Positions 35,297 to 44,932 are shown, numbered from the stretch's first letter. The stretch: DNA of 64,000 bases from Paenibacillus sp. PL91 (GCF_012935325.2 NZ_JABBYG020000009.1:124001-188000), one strand, 5' to 3'. Translations and numbers: made by a program. The notes: generated by a model not told the origin, from the sequence alone.

Positions 35297-36847
35297 GTGA
35301 AAATCAAACTTTATCAGACTTTGCTCAGTCCCCTTCTAGTAGCTGGCTTATTGCTTGCACCATTGCCAGGACTCAGCGACAGCTCAGCTGCGGCGGCAAG
35401 CGCCTCAAGCAAGGCGACCGCTTCCAAGGCTCAGCAATTGCAGGTTGTAGTAGACGGCAAGAAGCTTTCGCTCTCTGCAGCGGCTTATGCAGAGAAAGGC
35501 GTAACCTTCGTACCGATGCGTGATATTTTTACAGCGCTTAGCGCTTCCGTAACCTGGGAGAGCAAGACGCAGACAATAATCGGACGTAAAGGCAATTTAT
35601 CTATATCCCTTAAAGTAGGCAATAAGCAAGCGGTCATTAATGGTAAAACAGTGAAGCTCGATGCTCCGGCAGTCGTTCGCAAGGGCGTTACATTCGTACC
35701 GGTTCGTTTCATTTCCGAAGCTTTCAGTGCTGCAGTCAAATGGGATAGCGTCGCTAACGCCGTTCGGATTACATCGCCGGAGGCCGCTGAGGAAGCCGAA
35801 TATAACGAGTGGCTCGAACAGCAAAAAAATCGTCCTAAGCTCACAAGCCAACAAATCGTAGAGAAATATGACGAGAGCATCGTGATGATCATGACAAATC
35901 GCGGTCAGGGCAGCGGGGTAGTCATTGGCGATAATCTTATTCTTACGAATTATCATGTTATCGCTGACGCAGCCTCCGCAACGGCGCTTTCCCTGGATGG
36001 CGAGGAGCTTAAAATTATCGGCGTAGCCAACTATGACGAGAAAGCGGATCTGGCCATCATCAAAACGGAAAATATGATTGGCCTGCCGGCGATTGAGCTG
36101 GGCTATGGCTTAAACACCTATAAAGGAAACAGAGTCATCGCGATAGGAAGTCCATTAGGCTTGCAAAATACGGTTTCCGATGGCCTTGTCAGCAGCATTT
36201 TTTTCGAAGATGACGTTCGTTACATACAAACAAGCGCGCCAATCGACCATGGAAGCTCTGGCGGAGCGTTGTTTAACGAGTATGGCGACCTAGTAGCCAT
36301 TACATCAAGCGGCTATTCGGATGCGAGTGCGGATTTAAACTTTGCTGTTTCGGTTATTCACGCGGCTAATCTACAAAGCGAAACGACTGATGAACAAATA
36401 GCAGACGCTAAGTTTTTGCCTCCGAGCTTGCCTGAGACGCTGGTGGGCGCATCGCTGACAGATATTGAGAAGCTGCTTAAGGATCAATATTCCTCCTTGT
36501 CCACAAATGATGGCGAAGCGGCGTTTACCAAATGGGAAGCGAAGCAAGATGCTCCTGGATGGCTTGTCCTGACAGCTGATATTGATCCTTTATTCTATAT
36601 GTATTACGGACCCAAATCGGCTGAGGAGCTTCGGGCTTGGACGATTAATTTAGGCTATGAATTCCACAGGATGCTGCCTGACGTTAAAATTCAGGTCGTT
36701 ATTTCCTTCCAGCGCGATTACGGCTTCGAGCCGCGCGGTTTTGCTGCGGGCGAGGTTGCATCATTAGGCAGCGATAAATGGCGGGTTCGTTTTCCGGTCA
36801 TCGACATGCAGCTTAAGGATGAGCTTTTTATAAAAGTTAGAGATTAA
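35297..36847 (+). CDS. Secreted stalk-domain / trypsin-like serine protease fusion
   Basis: A 516-residue exported protein. Signal peptide about 1-33. Two stalk repeats (about 47-155), each ending VPxRxIxxAxSAxVxW, are joined to an S1C (HtrA-like) protease domain (about 175-360). The triad is visible: His220 in TNYHVI, Asp251 in ADLAII and Ser321 in GSSGGA. No PDZ domain follows; instead about 130 residues of unknown fold. The stalk part probably tethers it to the wall. Start is GTG at 35297 with TGGAGG ten bases up. A strong terminator follows. Confidence 0.86.
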   Translation: MKIKLYQTLLSPLLVAGLLLAPLPGLSDSSAAAASASSKATASKAQQLQVVVDGKKLSLSAAAYAEKGVTFVPMRDIFTALSASVTWESKTQTIIGRKGNLSISLKVGNKQAVINGKTVKLDAPAVVRKGVTFVPVRFISEAFSAAVKWDSVANAVRITSPEAAEEAEYNEWLEQQKNRPKLTSQQIVEKYDESIVMIMTNRGQGSGVVIGDNLILTNYHVIADAASATALSLDGEELKIIGVANYDEKADLAIIKTENMIGLPAIELGYGLNTYKGNRVIAIGSPLGLQNTVSDGLVSSIFFEDDVRYIQTSAPIDHGSSGGALFNEYGDLVAITSSGYSDASADLNFAVSVIHAANLQSETTDEQIADAKFLPPSLPETLVGASLTDIEKLLKDQYSSLSTNDGEAAFTKWEAKQDAPGWLVLTADIDPLFYMYYGPKSAEELRAWTINLGYEFHRMLPDVKIQVVISFQRDYGFEPRGFAAGEVASLGSDKWRVRFPVIDMQLKDELFIKVRD

Positions 36848-36854
36848 TGGAAGC

Positions 36855-36903
36855 GAGGTATCAGCTGCCGCGATATGCGGCAGCGGGTGCCTCTTCTTTT
36901 TTT
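36855..36903 (+). terminator. Terminator after stalk-protease gene
   Basis: GAGG...CTGCCGC pairs with GCGGCAG...CCTC, followed by TTCTTTTTTTC. Strong Rho-independent signal. Confidence 0.9.
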
Positions 36904-37003
36904 CTTTTTTTTTCGGTACAATAGAAGGCATCTTGCTATGGGCGCTGTGAGCTGTCACACAACGCGCTTCATAAGCAAATGCTTAAGTTAGAGAGGTTAT
37001 GCT

Positions 37004-38896
37004 ATGAAAGTGGTACTGTCCACCTTAAATGCTAAGTTTATACACACGTCACTGGCGCTGCGCTGCTTGAAGGCGTTCAGCGGAGACCGATTCGATATCG
37101 ATATTGCTGAGTATACGATCAAAGATCCGGTGATGAACATCGTGTCGGATATTTTTTCGCGCAAGCCTGATGTAGTAGGATTCTCCTGTTATATTTGGAA
37201 TATTGAAGAGACGATTACCGTCATTAATATGCTGCGCAAAATTATGCCGGAAATTAAGATCATACTCGGCGGGCCAGAAGTCAGCTACGATATGGATTAT
37301 TGGATGGAGCGCGTGCAAGAGGTCGACTTTATTGTAGTTGGAGAAGGCGAGGAGACGTTCCATCATTTGCTGGCCGAGATTGAAGGAGACGGCAAATACC
37401 ATATGGTATTTGGCATTACCTACCGGAAGCAGCGCGAGGACCGCGTCGAGGTGCTTATTAATCCGCCCCGTCCGAAGCTGAACCTGAACGAGCTGCCTTC
37501 GCCGCATCGATTTGAGGAGGATATCCCTCATTTGGGAAGCCGTGTCGTTTATTTTGAGACAAGCCGCGGCTGTCCGTTTAGCTGTCAATTTTGCCTATCC
37601 AGCATCGAGGTTGGCGTTCGTTACTATGATATGGAGCGGACGAAGGCCGATATTTTGTATTTGATCGAAAAAGGCGCAAAGCTCATTAAATTCGTCGATC
37701 GAACCTTTAATATCAAACGGGACTACGCGCTCGAAATTTTCGAGTTTTTGATCAAGAACCATCAAGGCTGCGTCTTCCAATTTGAAATTACGGCAGATAT
37801 TATGAGGCCTGAAGTGCTTGATTACTTGGCTGAAAATGCGCCTCCTGGCATATTCCGCTTCGAAATCGGCGTACAGTCAACAAATGATCCGACGAATGAA
37901 GCGGTTCAGCGCCGCCAAAACTGGATGAAGCTCGTTCGTACGGTCATGAAGGTGAAAAACTCGCAAAAAATCGATCAGCATCTCGATTTGATTGCCGGTT
38001 TGCCGCTTGAGAATTACGATACGTTCCGCGGCACGTTCAACGATGTGTTCGAGCTGCGTCCCGAGGAGCTGCAGCTTGGCTTCCTCAAAATGCTGAGAGG
38101 AACCGGCCTGCGCCGCGAAGCGGACAAATGGGGCTATATTTATATGGATAGATCGCCATATGAAATGCTCGGCAACGATCTGATGCCCTTTGGCGATATC
38201 GTTCGCATCAAGCGAGTAGAGGACGTGCTCGAGAAATACTGGAATGCGCATCGGATGGATCATACGCTGCTTTATTTAGTAGATCGCGTATTCCCTTCGC
38301 CGTTTGATTTCTTCCAGGCGTTCGGCGATTTCTGGGAGCGGAGCGGCTGGCAGAAGATCGGTCACCAGCTTGAGGATTTGTACGCCAGGCTGTGGGCGTT
38401 TCTTCAAACGCTGCCGTTGCCTGGGAAGAAGGAAATCGCTTCTCTTCCGTCGCAGCAGGATGATTCGAAGAATGTGTCCTATACATTCGACGAGGTGCTA
38501 GCAATTGCTGGATCGCGCCTTGATACCGATGTCGTGCTCGGGCTTATGAAATATGATTATTTCCTTAATCATAATTACAAGCCGCGCAAAACGTGGTGGG
38601 AGTTTACGATGGACAAGTCCATATGGAGCGGCTGGATGCGCCGCCTAGCGGAACGTCCAGACGATGTGTCCGCTGAATTTGCAGCTCTGCGCTTTGGCGA
38701 GAAGGAGCTTCATAAGCATGCGGTTATCGAGAGGCTGCCATTTGATCTGGCAACATTCCTAGCAACCGGAGAGGTTGTACGGGAGAATCATACGCTGCTT
38801 GTCGTCTTGTACGCGCTTGAGGCTGGCAGCAGCAAGCCGAAGCCGCGTCCGTTCACATTGTCGATCGAAGTGGGGCAGGGCGCTTTACAAGGGTAA
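37004..38896 (+). CDS. B12-binding radical SAM protein (DUF4080 type)
   Basis: A 630-residue enzyme. The N-terminal B12-binding-like domain (about 1-135) has VGFSCYIWN and ILGGPEVS; the radical SAM core (about 175-390) carries CPFSCQFC, the CxxxCxxC that binds the [4Fe-4S] cluster. A C-terminal DUF4080 segment (about 420-620) completes it. The classic D-x-H-x-x-G cobalamin motif is not seen, so cobalamin may not bind base-off through His. Reaction unknown. It stands alone between two terminators. Confidence 0.85.
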   Translation: MKVVLSTLNAKFIHTSLALRCLKAFSGDRFDIDIAEYTIKDPVMNIVSDIFSRKPDVVGFSCYIWNIEETITVINMLRKIMPEIKIILGGPEVSYDMDYWMERVQEVDFIVVGEGEETFHHLLAEIEGDGKYHMVFGITYRKQREDRVEVLINPPRPKLNLNELPSPHRFEEDIPHLGSRVVYFETSRGCPFSCQFCLSSIEVGVRYYDMERTKADILYLIEKGAKLIKFVDRTFNIKRDYALEIFEFLIKNHQGCVFQFEITADIMRPEVLDYLAENAPPGIFRFEIGVQSTNDPTNEAVQRRQNWMKLVRTVMKVKNSQKIDQHLDLIAGLPLENYDTFRGTFNDVFELRPEELQLGFLKMLRGTGLRREADKWGYIYMDRSPYEMLGNDLMPFGDIVRIKRVEDVLEKYWNAHRMDHTLLYLVDRVFPSPFDFFQAFGDFWERSGWQKIGHQLEDLYARLWAFLQTLPLPGKKEIASLPSQQDDSKNVSYTFDEVLAIAGSRLDTDVVLGLMKYDYFLNHNYKPRKTWWEFTMDKSIWSGWMRRLAERPDDVSAEFAALRFGEKELHKHAVIERLPFDLATFLATGEVVRENHTLLVVLYALEAGSSKPKPRPFTLSIEVGQGALQG

Positions 38897-38906
38897 TAGA
38901 AATAGA

Positions 38907-38953
38907 AGGGGCGTGCCAAAGGTCTTAGTTGACCTATTGGCACGCCCCTTTCA
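38907..38953 (+). terminator. Terminator after radical SAM gene, bidirectional
   Basis: AAGGGGCGTGCCAA...GGTC pairs with GACC...TTGGCACGCCCCTT. Lies between two convergent genes and could serve both; the tail is short on both strands. Confidence 0.8.
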
Positions 38954-39001
38954 TTAACGCGAATTCCGTTTTTTGACGTATAACGGAACATGAATTTGTC
39001 A

Positions 39002-39886
39002 TCAGAGTGCTGATTCGCAATGAAGCTCTACATATTCAATAAATCGTTTGGCCGCTGGCGACAAGTAGCGGTCCTCCCTCCATTTTAGACCAATCTCCCA
39101 AAACCACCCTTCGTCTGAAATCGGAATCCAGACCAGTCCGTCCAGCATTAGTCCGACCGTTTTCGGAAGCACCGATACGCCAAGCCCTGCCTTAATGAAC
39201 CCCGCGACAGTAGCTAGATCTTCAGCATCATAGGTTGAAGCCAGCGTAAAGCCGGAATGTTGAAACCGTGCTAAAATCGTTGCTTTGAGTCCGCAGTTGT
39301 TCTTTAGGCCGACGAACGGCTCGCCTGATAAATCCATGAGACTTAGCGATGAACGTTCCGCGAGCTGATGCTGAGCTGGAACAACAATGTATAAAGGCAT
39401 CGTCCTAATTACGAGCCATCTATGATTATCCATAATGGATTCTCTGGAAGTAATCATCAGGTCCGAATATCCTTTCTCCAGCTGCTCATCGATGTCCCCG
39501 AGATTTCCCTGATTCAGCTCAAAACGAACTTTTGCATGTATAAGCTGATAATCCCTGACGAGAGTAGGAACCAAATCAACGCCTAAAATGTTCAAGTAAG
39601 AAATCGAAACGACCCCCGTTTCCGGATTGGACCATTCTTCAATTTCTTGCATGCCGTTCTGGATATTTTGCAAGGCTTGCTCCACCCATTTGCCAAACAT
39701 GATTCCATATCGGTTAAGCCGAACATTTCGGCCATTCCGTTCAAATAACGGAACGCCTAGTTCGTTTTCCAGCTTGGATATGGAATGGCTTAATGCAGGC
39801 TGCGTAATGCTCAGTGCTTTCGATGCCATTGTCATATGCTGCAGACGAGACACCGTCAAAAAGTATTCAAGCTGTGTAAGCTCCAA
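39002..39886 (-). CDS. LysR-family transcriptional regulator
   Basis: A 294-residue LTTR with helix-turn-helix MTMASKALSITQPALSHSIS (about 18-37) and KLENELGVPLFERNGRNV, then the effector-binding domain (about 90-290). Divergent from the DUF1330/SDR genes, the usual layout for LysR control of a neighbour. Start is TTG at 39886, with AGGTG upstream; it matches the family N-terminus MELTQLEYF. Inducer unknown. Confidence 0.88.
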   Translation of the reverse strand: MELTQLEYFLTVSRLQHMTMASKALSITQPALSHSISKLENELGVPLFERNGRNVRLNRYGIMFGKWVEQALQNIQNGMQEIEEWSNPETGVVSISYLNILGVDLVPTLVRDYQLIHAKVRFELNQGNLGDIDEQLEKGYSDLMITSRESIMDNHRWLVIRTMPLYIVVPAQHQLAERSSLSLMDLSGEPFVGLKNNCGLKATILARFQHSGFTLASTYDAEDLATVAGFIKAGLGVSVLPKTVGLMLDGLVWIPISDEGWFWEIGLKWREDRYLSPAAKRFIEYVELHCESAL

Positions 39887-39903
39887 ACCAACACCTACCC
39901 TAT

Positions 39904-39918
39904 ATGAATTTTATTCAT
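39904..39918. promoter_or_regulatory. Candidate LysR box
   Basis: ATGAATTTTATTCAT, a 6-3-6 palindrome with T-N11-A spacing, 18 bases above the LysR gene and facing the DUF1330/SDR unit. Confidence 0.5.
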
Positions 39919-40008
39919 CAATTTTATTATTATTATAAATTGGACGTTATAAAGGGGTCAAGGTAAGATAGCTTTGAGCTTGAATAGCAAATGAAAGAAG
40001 GGAAGTAA

Positions 40009-40325
40009 TTGTCGGCTTATGTCCTTTTTATACGTGAAAAAACGATCGATAAGACAGAGCTCGGAATTATGCGCAAAAAGCGCCAGCGGGTCTGGACGGG
40101 CATTCCGTTACGCCTCTTGCAGTATATGGTACCCATCAAGTGATCGAAGGACCGGATGTTGAAGGTGCTGCTATCCTATCGTTTCCGTCTTTGGAGGAAG
40201 CAAAAGCGTGGTATTATAGCCCGGCTTATCAAGAAGCAGTGCAGCATCGGCTTCGTGGCGGTATATATCGGGGCATTATCGTAGAAGGCATTTTGAAGGA
40301 CGGAAGTGAGAGGGATGAACAATGA
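40009..40325 (+). pseudogene. DUF1330 protein gene, one frameshift
   Basis: Two frames join into one DUF1330 protein of about 105 residues: the first gives SAYVLFIREKTIDKTELG, the second YAQKAPAGLDGHSVTPLAVYG and on to a SLEEAKAWYYSPAYQ segment, typical of the family. The frame changes near 40063-40069 and fits loss of one base. Start would be TTG at 40009 behind GGGAAG. Intact members are small ferredoxin-fold proteins of unclear role. It is in line with the SDR gene 65 bases on. Decay and sequencing error cannot be told apart. Confidence 0.75.
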
Positions 40326-40390
40326 ACAGCTTCATGAAAATATGCTAGAAGGCTAAGAGAGTTTGAAAAAATATATGTGGAGGTTCCATC

Positions 40391-41185
40391 ATGAAACAAT
40401 TACATGTAAGTCCATGGAATGAATTTGAAGGCAAAAAGGTGTTGGTTACCGGCGGAACAAAAGGAATGGGGCAGGCGGTCGTCAAAAGGCTTTCCGATGC
40501 CGGTGCAAACGTGCTGACTACGGCCCGTTCGATGCCAGAAAATGTGATCGGGCCTGATTTGTTTATACAAGCGGATCTCGCGACACTAGAGGGGACTCAA
40601 AAGGTCATTCAAGGCGTAAAGGAGCGATTTGGCGGAATTGACATCATTATTCATTGTGTCGGCGGTTCGACGACGCCGCCGGGTGGAGCGCTCGCCTTGC
40701 GTGACGAGGATTGGATTCATACCTTGAACTGGAATCTCCTCGCCGCTGTACGCTTGGATCGTGGGCTGCTGCCGCTAATGGTCGAGAAGGGAAGCGGCGT
40801 CATTATACACGTTACCTCGATCCAAAGACGGCTGCCTCTTTATGAGACGACACTGGCTTATGCCGCTTCCAAGGCCGCGCTTGCCAACTACAGCAAAGGG
40901 CTGTCCAATGAATTTTCCCCGCGAGGCATCCGAATCAATACGGTATCGCCTGGTTTTATTCAAACTGAGGCCGCGGATGCTATGATTGACCGAATAGCAA
41001 CGGCGACAGGAAGCCGGGAAAGCGCGCTGCAGGAATTGATGGACTCGCTCGGGGGCATTCCGATTGGTCGACCGGGACTTCCGGAAGAGGTTGCCGAGCT
41101 TGTGGCATTTCTAGTTTCCGACCGTGCAGCTTCGATTACGGGCAGCGAATATGTGATTGATGGCGGCACGATACCGACCGTTTAA
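40391..41185 (+). CDS. SDR-family NAD(P)-dependent oxidoreductase
   Basis: A 264-residue short-chain dehydrogenase. It has the nucleotide motif TGGTKGMG (about 21-28), the catalytic Ser in HVTSIQ and YxxxK as YAASK, and the PG motif VSPGFIQT. The Arg-containing strand after the first helix (TTARSMP) suggests NADP. Substrate unknown. Start follows GGAGG. Likely co-transcribed with the DUF1330 remnant and controlled by the divergent LysR gene. Confidence 0.88.
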   Translation: MKQLHVSPWNEFEGKKVLVTGGTKGMGQAVVKRLSDAGANVLTTARSMPENVIGPDLFIQADLATLEGTQKVIQGVKERFGGIDIIIHCVGGSTTPPGGALALRDEDWIHTLNWNLLAAVRLDRGLLPLMVEKGSGVIIHVTSIQRRLPLYETTLAYAASKAALANYSKGLSNEFSPRGIRINTVSPGFIQTEAADAMIDRIATATGSRESALQELMDSLGGIPIGRPGLPEEVAELVAFLVSDRAASITGSEYVIDGGTIPTV

Positions 41186-41212
41186 ACGATATTTGGCATA
41201 TAGGAGAAAATA

Positions 41213-41257
41213 AATGAAAAACGACTCTGAGGATAATTCCTTCAGAGTCGTTTTTGA
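41213..41257 (+). terminator. Terminator after SDR gene
   Basis: AAAACGACTCTGA(A/G)GGA pairs with its complement around a short loop and is followed by TTTTTGATT. Strong; the mirrored A tract also allows reverse use for manA-side transcripts. Confidence 0.88.
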
Positions 41258-41341
41258 TTCAAGTAATAGTGGCTGGTGTACAGGATGTTTGCATGATTCG
41301 AAATCGTAACCGGTTGTCAGTCTTCGACTTTTTGCAGCCGT

Positions 41342-42316
41342 TTAAGCGGGAACAACGCTGCGAAGAACCGTCATGCTGCCCGAAAGCGTGTAGTCGCCAA
41401 GATTAGCTGGAAGCAGGAAGCACTCGCCCGCTTTGACAGACTGCTCGCCGTCCGCCCATTTCAAACGGCCTTCACCTTCCGCAATGACTAGAATAACGAA
41501 GCTCTCTAGCGAAGTAGATAGCTCCCAAGGAGCGGCTACGATCCCTTTTTCTACGATAAAGTAAGGGGATGAAGCGATATTGAGCCATTCGCCTGCGACA
41601 GCATTGTCGGTTTTCATACGCTGAGCGCCGGCGCCTTTATAAGCGATAACGTTTAGTGAATCTTCAATGTGAAGCTCGCGCAGCTGACCGTCAAGACCTG
41701 GACGATCATAGTCGAACAGACGATACGTGGTATCGGAGTTTTGCTGAATCTCAGCTACTACAACACCTGAGCATAGTGCATGAACAGTACCGGCTGGAAT
41801 ATAAAACGCATCACCTGCTTCGACGGATACCTCCTGCAGCGTATCCATAATGCGACCTTCCGCAATAGCGGCTTCCATCGCGGCGCGGTCTACGCCGTCC
41901 TTCAGGCCGTAAATGATTTTGGCGCCCGGCTTAGCATCGAGAATGTACCACATTTCGGTCTTGCCGAGCTCACCTTTTGGCAGGCCTTCGTAGACGTCTG
42001 TAGGGTGCACTTGAATGGATAGATCGTCATTGCAATCGAGCAGTTTAATCAGGAGCGGGAAACGTCCGTTTTTCTCAGAGAAGCCCTGTGTGCCGAACCA
42101 AACGCGGCCGTAGTTTTCACGGATTTGGTCAAGGCCGGCGCCAGCAAGCTCGCCGTTCATCACTTTCGTTGTGCCGTTCGGGTGATCGCCAATCATCCAA
42201 CCTTCACCGATTGAGCCTTCAGGCAGCTCAAGCCCAAAGCCCTCAAGCGCGCGTCCTCCCCAAATGCGTTCTTTCATTTCCGGCTTGAATTGTAAAGGAT
42301 AAGGTTTTACTGTCAT
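41342..42316 (-). CDS. manA: Mannose-6-phosphate isomerase, class I
   Basis: A 324-residue cupin enzyme that interconverts mannose-6-phosphate and fructose-6-phosphate. Zinc ligands are visible in LSIQVHPTD (Gln, His), GKTEMWYIL (Glu) and IPAGTVHAL (His). Length fits the short Bacillus ManA/Pmi type. Start follows GGGAGAG. It stands alone, with a 290-base gap upstream. Confidence 0.92.
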   Translation of the reverse strand: MTVKPYPLQFKPEMKERIWGGRALEGFGLELPEGSIGEGWMIGDHPNGTTKVMNGELAGAGLDQIRENYGRVWFGTQGFSEKNGRFPLLIKLLDCNDDLSIQVHPTDVYEGLPKGELGKTEMWYILDAKPGAKIIYGLKDGVDRAAMEAAIAEGRIMDTLQEVSVEAGDAFYIPAGTVHALCSGVVVAEIQQNSDTTYRLFDYDRPGLDGQLRELHIEDSLNVIAYKGAGAQRMKTDNAVAGEWLNIASSPYFIVEKGIVAAPWELSTSLESFVILVIAEGEGRLKWADGEQSVKAGECFLLPANLGDYTLSGSMTVLRSVVPA

Positions 42317-42605
42317 AAGTTATCTCTCCCATGTCGGTTGTATGTATTCGTGTTTTTTTTCAACTACCCTTAAGCATAGGTTGAACAGGATACGGTGAAA
42401 AGGGGCGTAATGACCAAAATAATGACATTAACTACCTATTTATAAGGAACAATGGGCACTATTTCTTTGGTTAAGCGTAACTGGCTGCACCATTTAATGA
42501 AACAGCGCCCATATTGTCTTTTATTGAAGTTGTTGCAAATTATTTTCTTCGATAATAATGCCTTTATTTTACCGCTATGTTAATCATCTGTTGTCTCGCA
42601 CTTCG
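42317..42605. other. Gap between manA and mnmM
   Basis: No gene seen. It must contain the manA promoter (reverse strand) and the end of the mnmL-mnmM transcript. I see no convincing terminator stem or riboswitch here. Confidence 0.4.
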
Positions 42606-43202
42606 TTACTTAGCGGCTATCGGACGTTTCTCAAGAGCGACGAGATAAGGTGCCGCTGGTCGCTGCGACTGGCGGTAAGTTACCGCCTGTGCAAGTGATT
42701 GTGGAAGCTGCGCAGCCCAAGCTTCAACGGAGGCCGCTTCCTCAGCGCCGCCGGGGTGGCCTGGATATAATACGCAGGTTACGATACCGCCCGGGCGCAG
42801 CAGCCGTATAGCTGCATCTAATGCCGCCAGCGTCGTAGCAGGCTCCGTAATGATCGTTAGATCGCTGCTTCCTGGCAAGTAGCCAAGGTTGAACATAACC
42901 GCGGAGACTTGTCCAACGATTGCGGGATCAACCGCCTCAACCATCCTTGCATGATTCTCAAGCACCAGCGTCACGTCAGGCAGCTTGCTGCCGCCTTCAT
43001 GAGCGGATAGACGCTCATAGGTACGATCAAGCGCCTCCTGCTGGATATCGAAGGCATACACCGTGCCGTTTGGCCCGACGAGCGCTGCAAGCGCCTGCGT
43101 ATCGACGCCTCCGCCAGCGGTTGCGTCAATGACGATATCGCCAGGAGAGGTACGCTCGGCGATCCACTTGTGAGCCATGCTCAGCACCGAAAGAAAGCCC
43201 AT
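42606..43202 (-). CDS. mnmM: tRNA U34 methyltransferase MnmM (YtqB)
   Basis: A 198-residue class I SAM methyltransferase, motif I as VIDATAGGGVDTQAL, with the NLGYLPGSD-like active-site loop (FNLGYLPGSSD) typical of YtqB. In Gram-positive bacteria MnmM methylates the aminomethyl group of nm5s2U34 to mnm5s2U34 in tRNA. The start at 43202 is chosen since GGAGG lies six bases up; earlier ATGs at 43205 and 43235 are too close to or above it. It follows mnmL by 69 bases. Confidence 0.85.
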   Translation of the reverse strand: MGFLSVLSMAHKWIAERTSPGDIVIDATAGGGVDTQALAALVGPNGTVYAFDIQQEALDRTYERLSAHEGGSKLPDVTLVLENHARMVEAVDPAIVGQVSAVMFNLGYLPGSSDLTIITEPATTLAALDAAIRLLRPGGIVTCVLYPGHPGGAEEAASVEAWAAQLPQSLAQAVTYRQSQRPAAPYLVALEKRPIAAK

Positions 43203-43271
43203 CATACACCTCCAATCGCTGCTGCTGATAGGCATAAGTCTTTGCTAATGCAGCAAGAGCTGCTCATTTTC

Positions 43272-44246
43272 CTATTGTGCATTCCGAACCTCCGGCTGCC
43301 ATAGCCTGCCTTGCCAAGTTTTGCGGCGCTTTAGCTCATCATCGAAGGCGTTCAGCACAACCCATTTCTTTAGGCTCCACATAGGACCGATCAACAGATC
43401 GCGCGGGGCATCGCCTGTCAGGCGGTGAACGATCATCTCGGGCGGCAGAAATTCCAGCGTGTCGACGATCAAATTCACATATTCATCCTGCTCAAGAAAT
43501 TGGAGCAGCCCAGCCTCGTACTGACGGACCATTGGCGTCTTGCGCATAAGGTGGAGCAAATGAATCTTGATTCCCTGCACATCCATATTGGCAACAGCGC
43601 GACCGGTGTCTAGCATCATTTCATGGGTTTCCTGAGGAAGTCCATAAATAATATGCGCGCATACGCGAATGCCGCGCTCGCGCAGACGCCTTACGGCATC
43701 GACATAGCAGGCCGTATCATGCGCCCTGTTGATCAGCTCGGAAGTAGATTCATGCACCGTCTGAAGCCCCATCTCCACCCATAGGTAGGTTCGCTCATTC
43801 AACTCCGCCAAATAATCGACGACATCATCAGGCAAGCAATCGGGACGTGTAGCAATCGATAGGCCGACTACGCCGGGCTGCTGCAAAATGACTTCATAAT
43901 ATTCGCGCAGCTCCTCAACGGGCGCATACGTATTCGTATAAGCCTGGAAGTAGCCGATGTACTGGGCATCGGGCCATTTCTGATGCTGGCGATCACGTAT
44001 ATTATTGAACTGCGTAACGAGATCATCCCGCCTGCTGCCGGCAAAATCGCCTGAGCCGCGAGCGCTGCAAAATGTACAGCCGCCCTTCGCAATCGAGCCG
44101 TCGCGGTTAGGGCAAGTAAAGCCGGCATCAAGCATCACTTTGAATACTTTGCCGCCAAACTGCTTCCGCATTTCGTAATTCCATGTATGAAATCGTTTAT
44201 CGCCCCATAGCATTGGATCTTGCGGCGACGTTTGTAATTCAATCAT
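43272..44246 (-). CDS. mnmL: Radical SAM protein MnmL (YtqA, TIGR01212 type)
   Basis: A 324-residue radical SAM enzyme. The cluster motif is the spaced set CPNRDGSIAKGGCTFC (C-x(12)-C-x2-C), a YtqA trait. Other marks are GYFQAYTNTYAP and GLSIATRPDCLPDDV. It has been linked with MnmM to wobble-uridine modification in Firmicutes: it is proposed to act on carboxymethylaminomethyl-uridine so that MnmM can methylate. The pairing here supports that. Confidence 0.85.
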   Translation of the reverse strand: MIELQTSPQDPMLWGDKRFHTWNYEMRKQFGGKVFKVMLDAGFTCPNRDGSIAKGGCTFCSARGSGDFAGSRRDDLVTQFNNIRDRQHQKWPDAQYIGYFQAYTNTYAPVEELREYYEVILQQPGVVGLSIATRPDCLPDDVVDYLAELNERTYLWVEMGLQTVHESTSELINRAHDTACYVDAVRRLRERGIRVCAHIIYGLPQETHEMMLDTGRAVANMDVQGIKIHLLHLMRKTPMVRQYEAGLLQFLEQDEYVNLIVDTLEFLPPEMIVHRLTGDAPRDLLIGPMWSLKKWVVLNAFDDELKRRKTWQGRLWQPEVRNAQ

Positions 44247-44527
44247 CGTTTTCCCCTTCTTCCAAGACTTACAACCTATATTTTAGCGAAAAACGACTGG
44301 AAAAGCCACGTTTGTTATAGGAGAGGCTGAAGAATGTTCGGAAACCGCTTTATTTGGAAATTATTTTTGAAAATGGTCATTTGGGGCTTGCGTAACCTTA
44401 CATGAAGTGTTATATTAAAAGTGCGACAAAACAACAAATAAACCTGACATAGCCCATTTGAACCTGCATTCATGAAACGTCGATTAAATGGAAATACTTT
44501 TTTAATAAATCGATGAGGTGATTAGAG
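44247..44527. other. Divergent gap mnmL / small gene
   Basis: Holds a weak promoter toward the right: TTGCGT (44388-44393), 17 bases, TATATT (44411-44416). A 23-codon frame (44334-44405) with GGAGAGG upstream exists but overlaps that promoter and is too short to support. Confidence 0.35.
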
Positions 44528-44737
44528 ATGAGTCATGTATCCAAAATTTTACGCGGCGACGACACGGTTACGGTCGAGCTGACTGTCAAAGAACTGATGG
44601 CGCTTACGGGTGTCCGTTTTCACAATAACCATGGCGTAGAAATTTCTGCACGCAAGAAATTGAACGAAGTGTTGGTCGAAACTTATGAGCGCGACCAGCA
44701 AGAGAATGGACCGATCCCTTACCAACTGCTGCTCTAA
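44528..44737 (+). CDS. Conserved-looking 69-aa protein of unknown function
   Basis: A small cytosolic protein: a beta-rich start (TVTVELTVKELMAL), a central VRFHNNHGVEISARKKLNEVL helix and a polar end. It has a good start signal (GAGGTGA, eight bases), a promoter candidate upstream and a terminator downstream, so it is a real gene. No family recognised. Confidence 0.7.
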   Translation: MSHVSKILRGDDTVTVELTVKELMALTGVRFHNNHGVEISARKKLNEVLVETYERDQQENGPIPYQLLL

Positions 44738-44770
44738 AGCGTAAGCCGTGCAGCAAAATACACAACATGC

Positions 44771-44806
44771 AAGCCGCAGCGCCGTGATATGGCCGCGGCT
44801 TTTTTC
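44771..44806 (+). terminator. Terminator after the 69-aa gene
   Basis: AGCCGCAGCG-type arm pairs with CGCGGCT around GTGATATGG and is followed by TTTTTT. Confidence 0.8.
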
Positions 44807-44932
44807 TATAATAAAAACGTTTGCCCACGTTGCTTGCTTTACCGTTCCTCTTTACTTTGCACCCATTCTTGGGCACAATAAGGACTAGTCTATTCGTTGC
44901 ATCGTCTACGATAAATGGAGGAATCACTGCAT

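Noticed and set aside
44334..44405. 23-codon frame with GGAGAGG upstream
   Set aside because: Overlaps a better promoter candidate for the next gene and is too short to judge.
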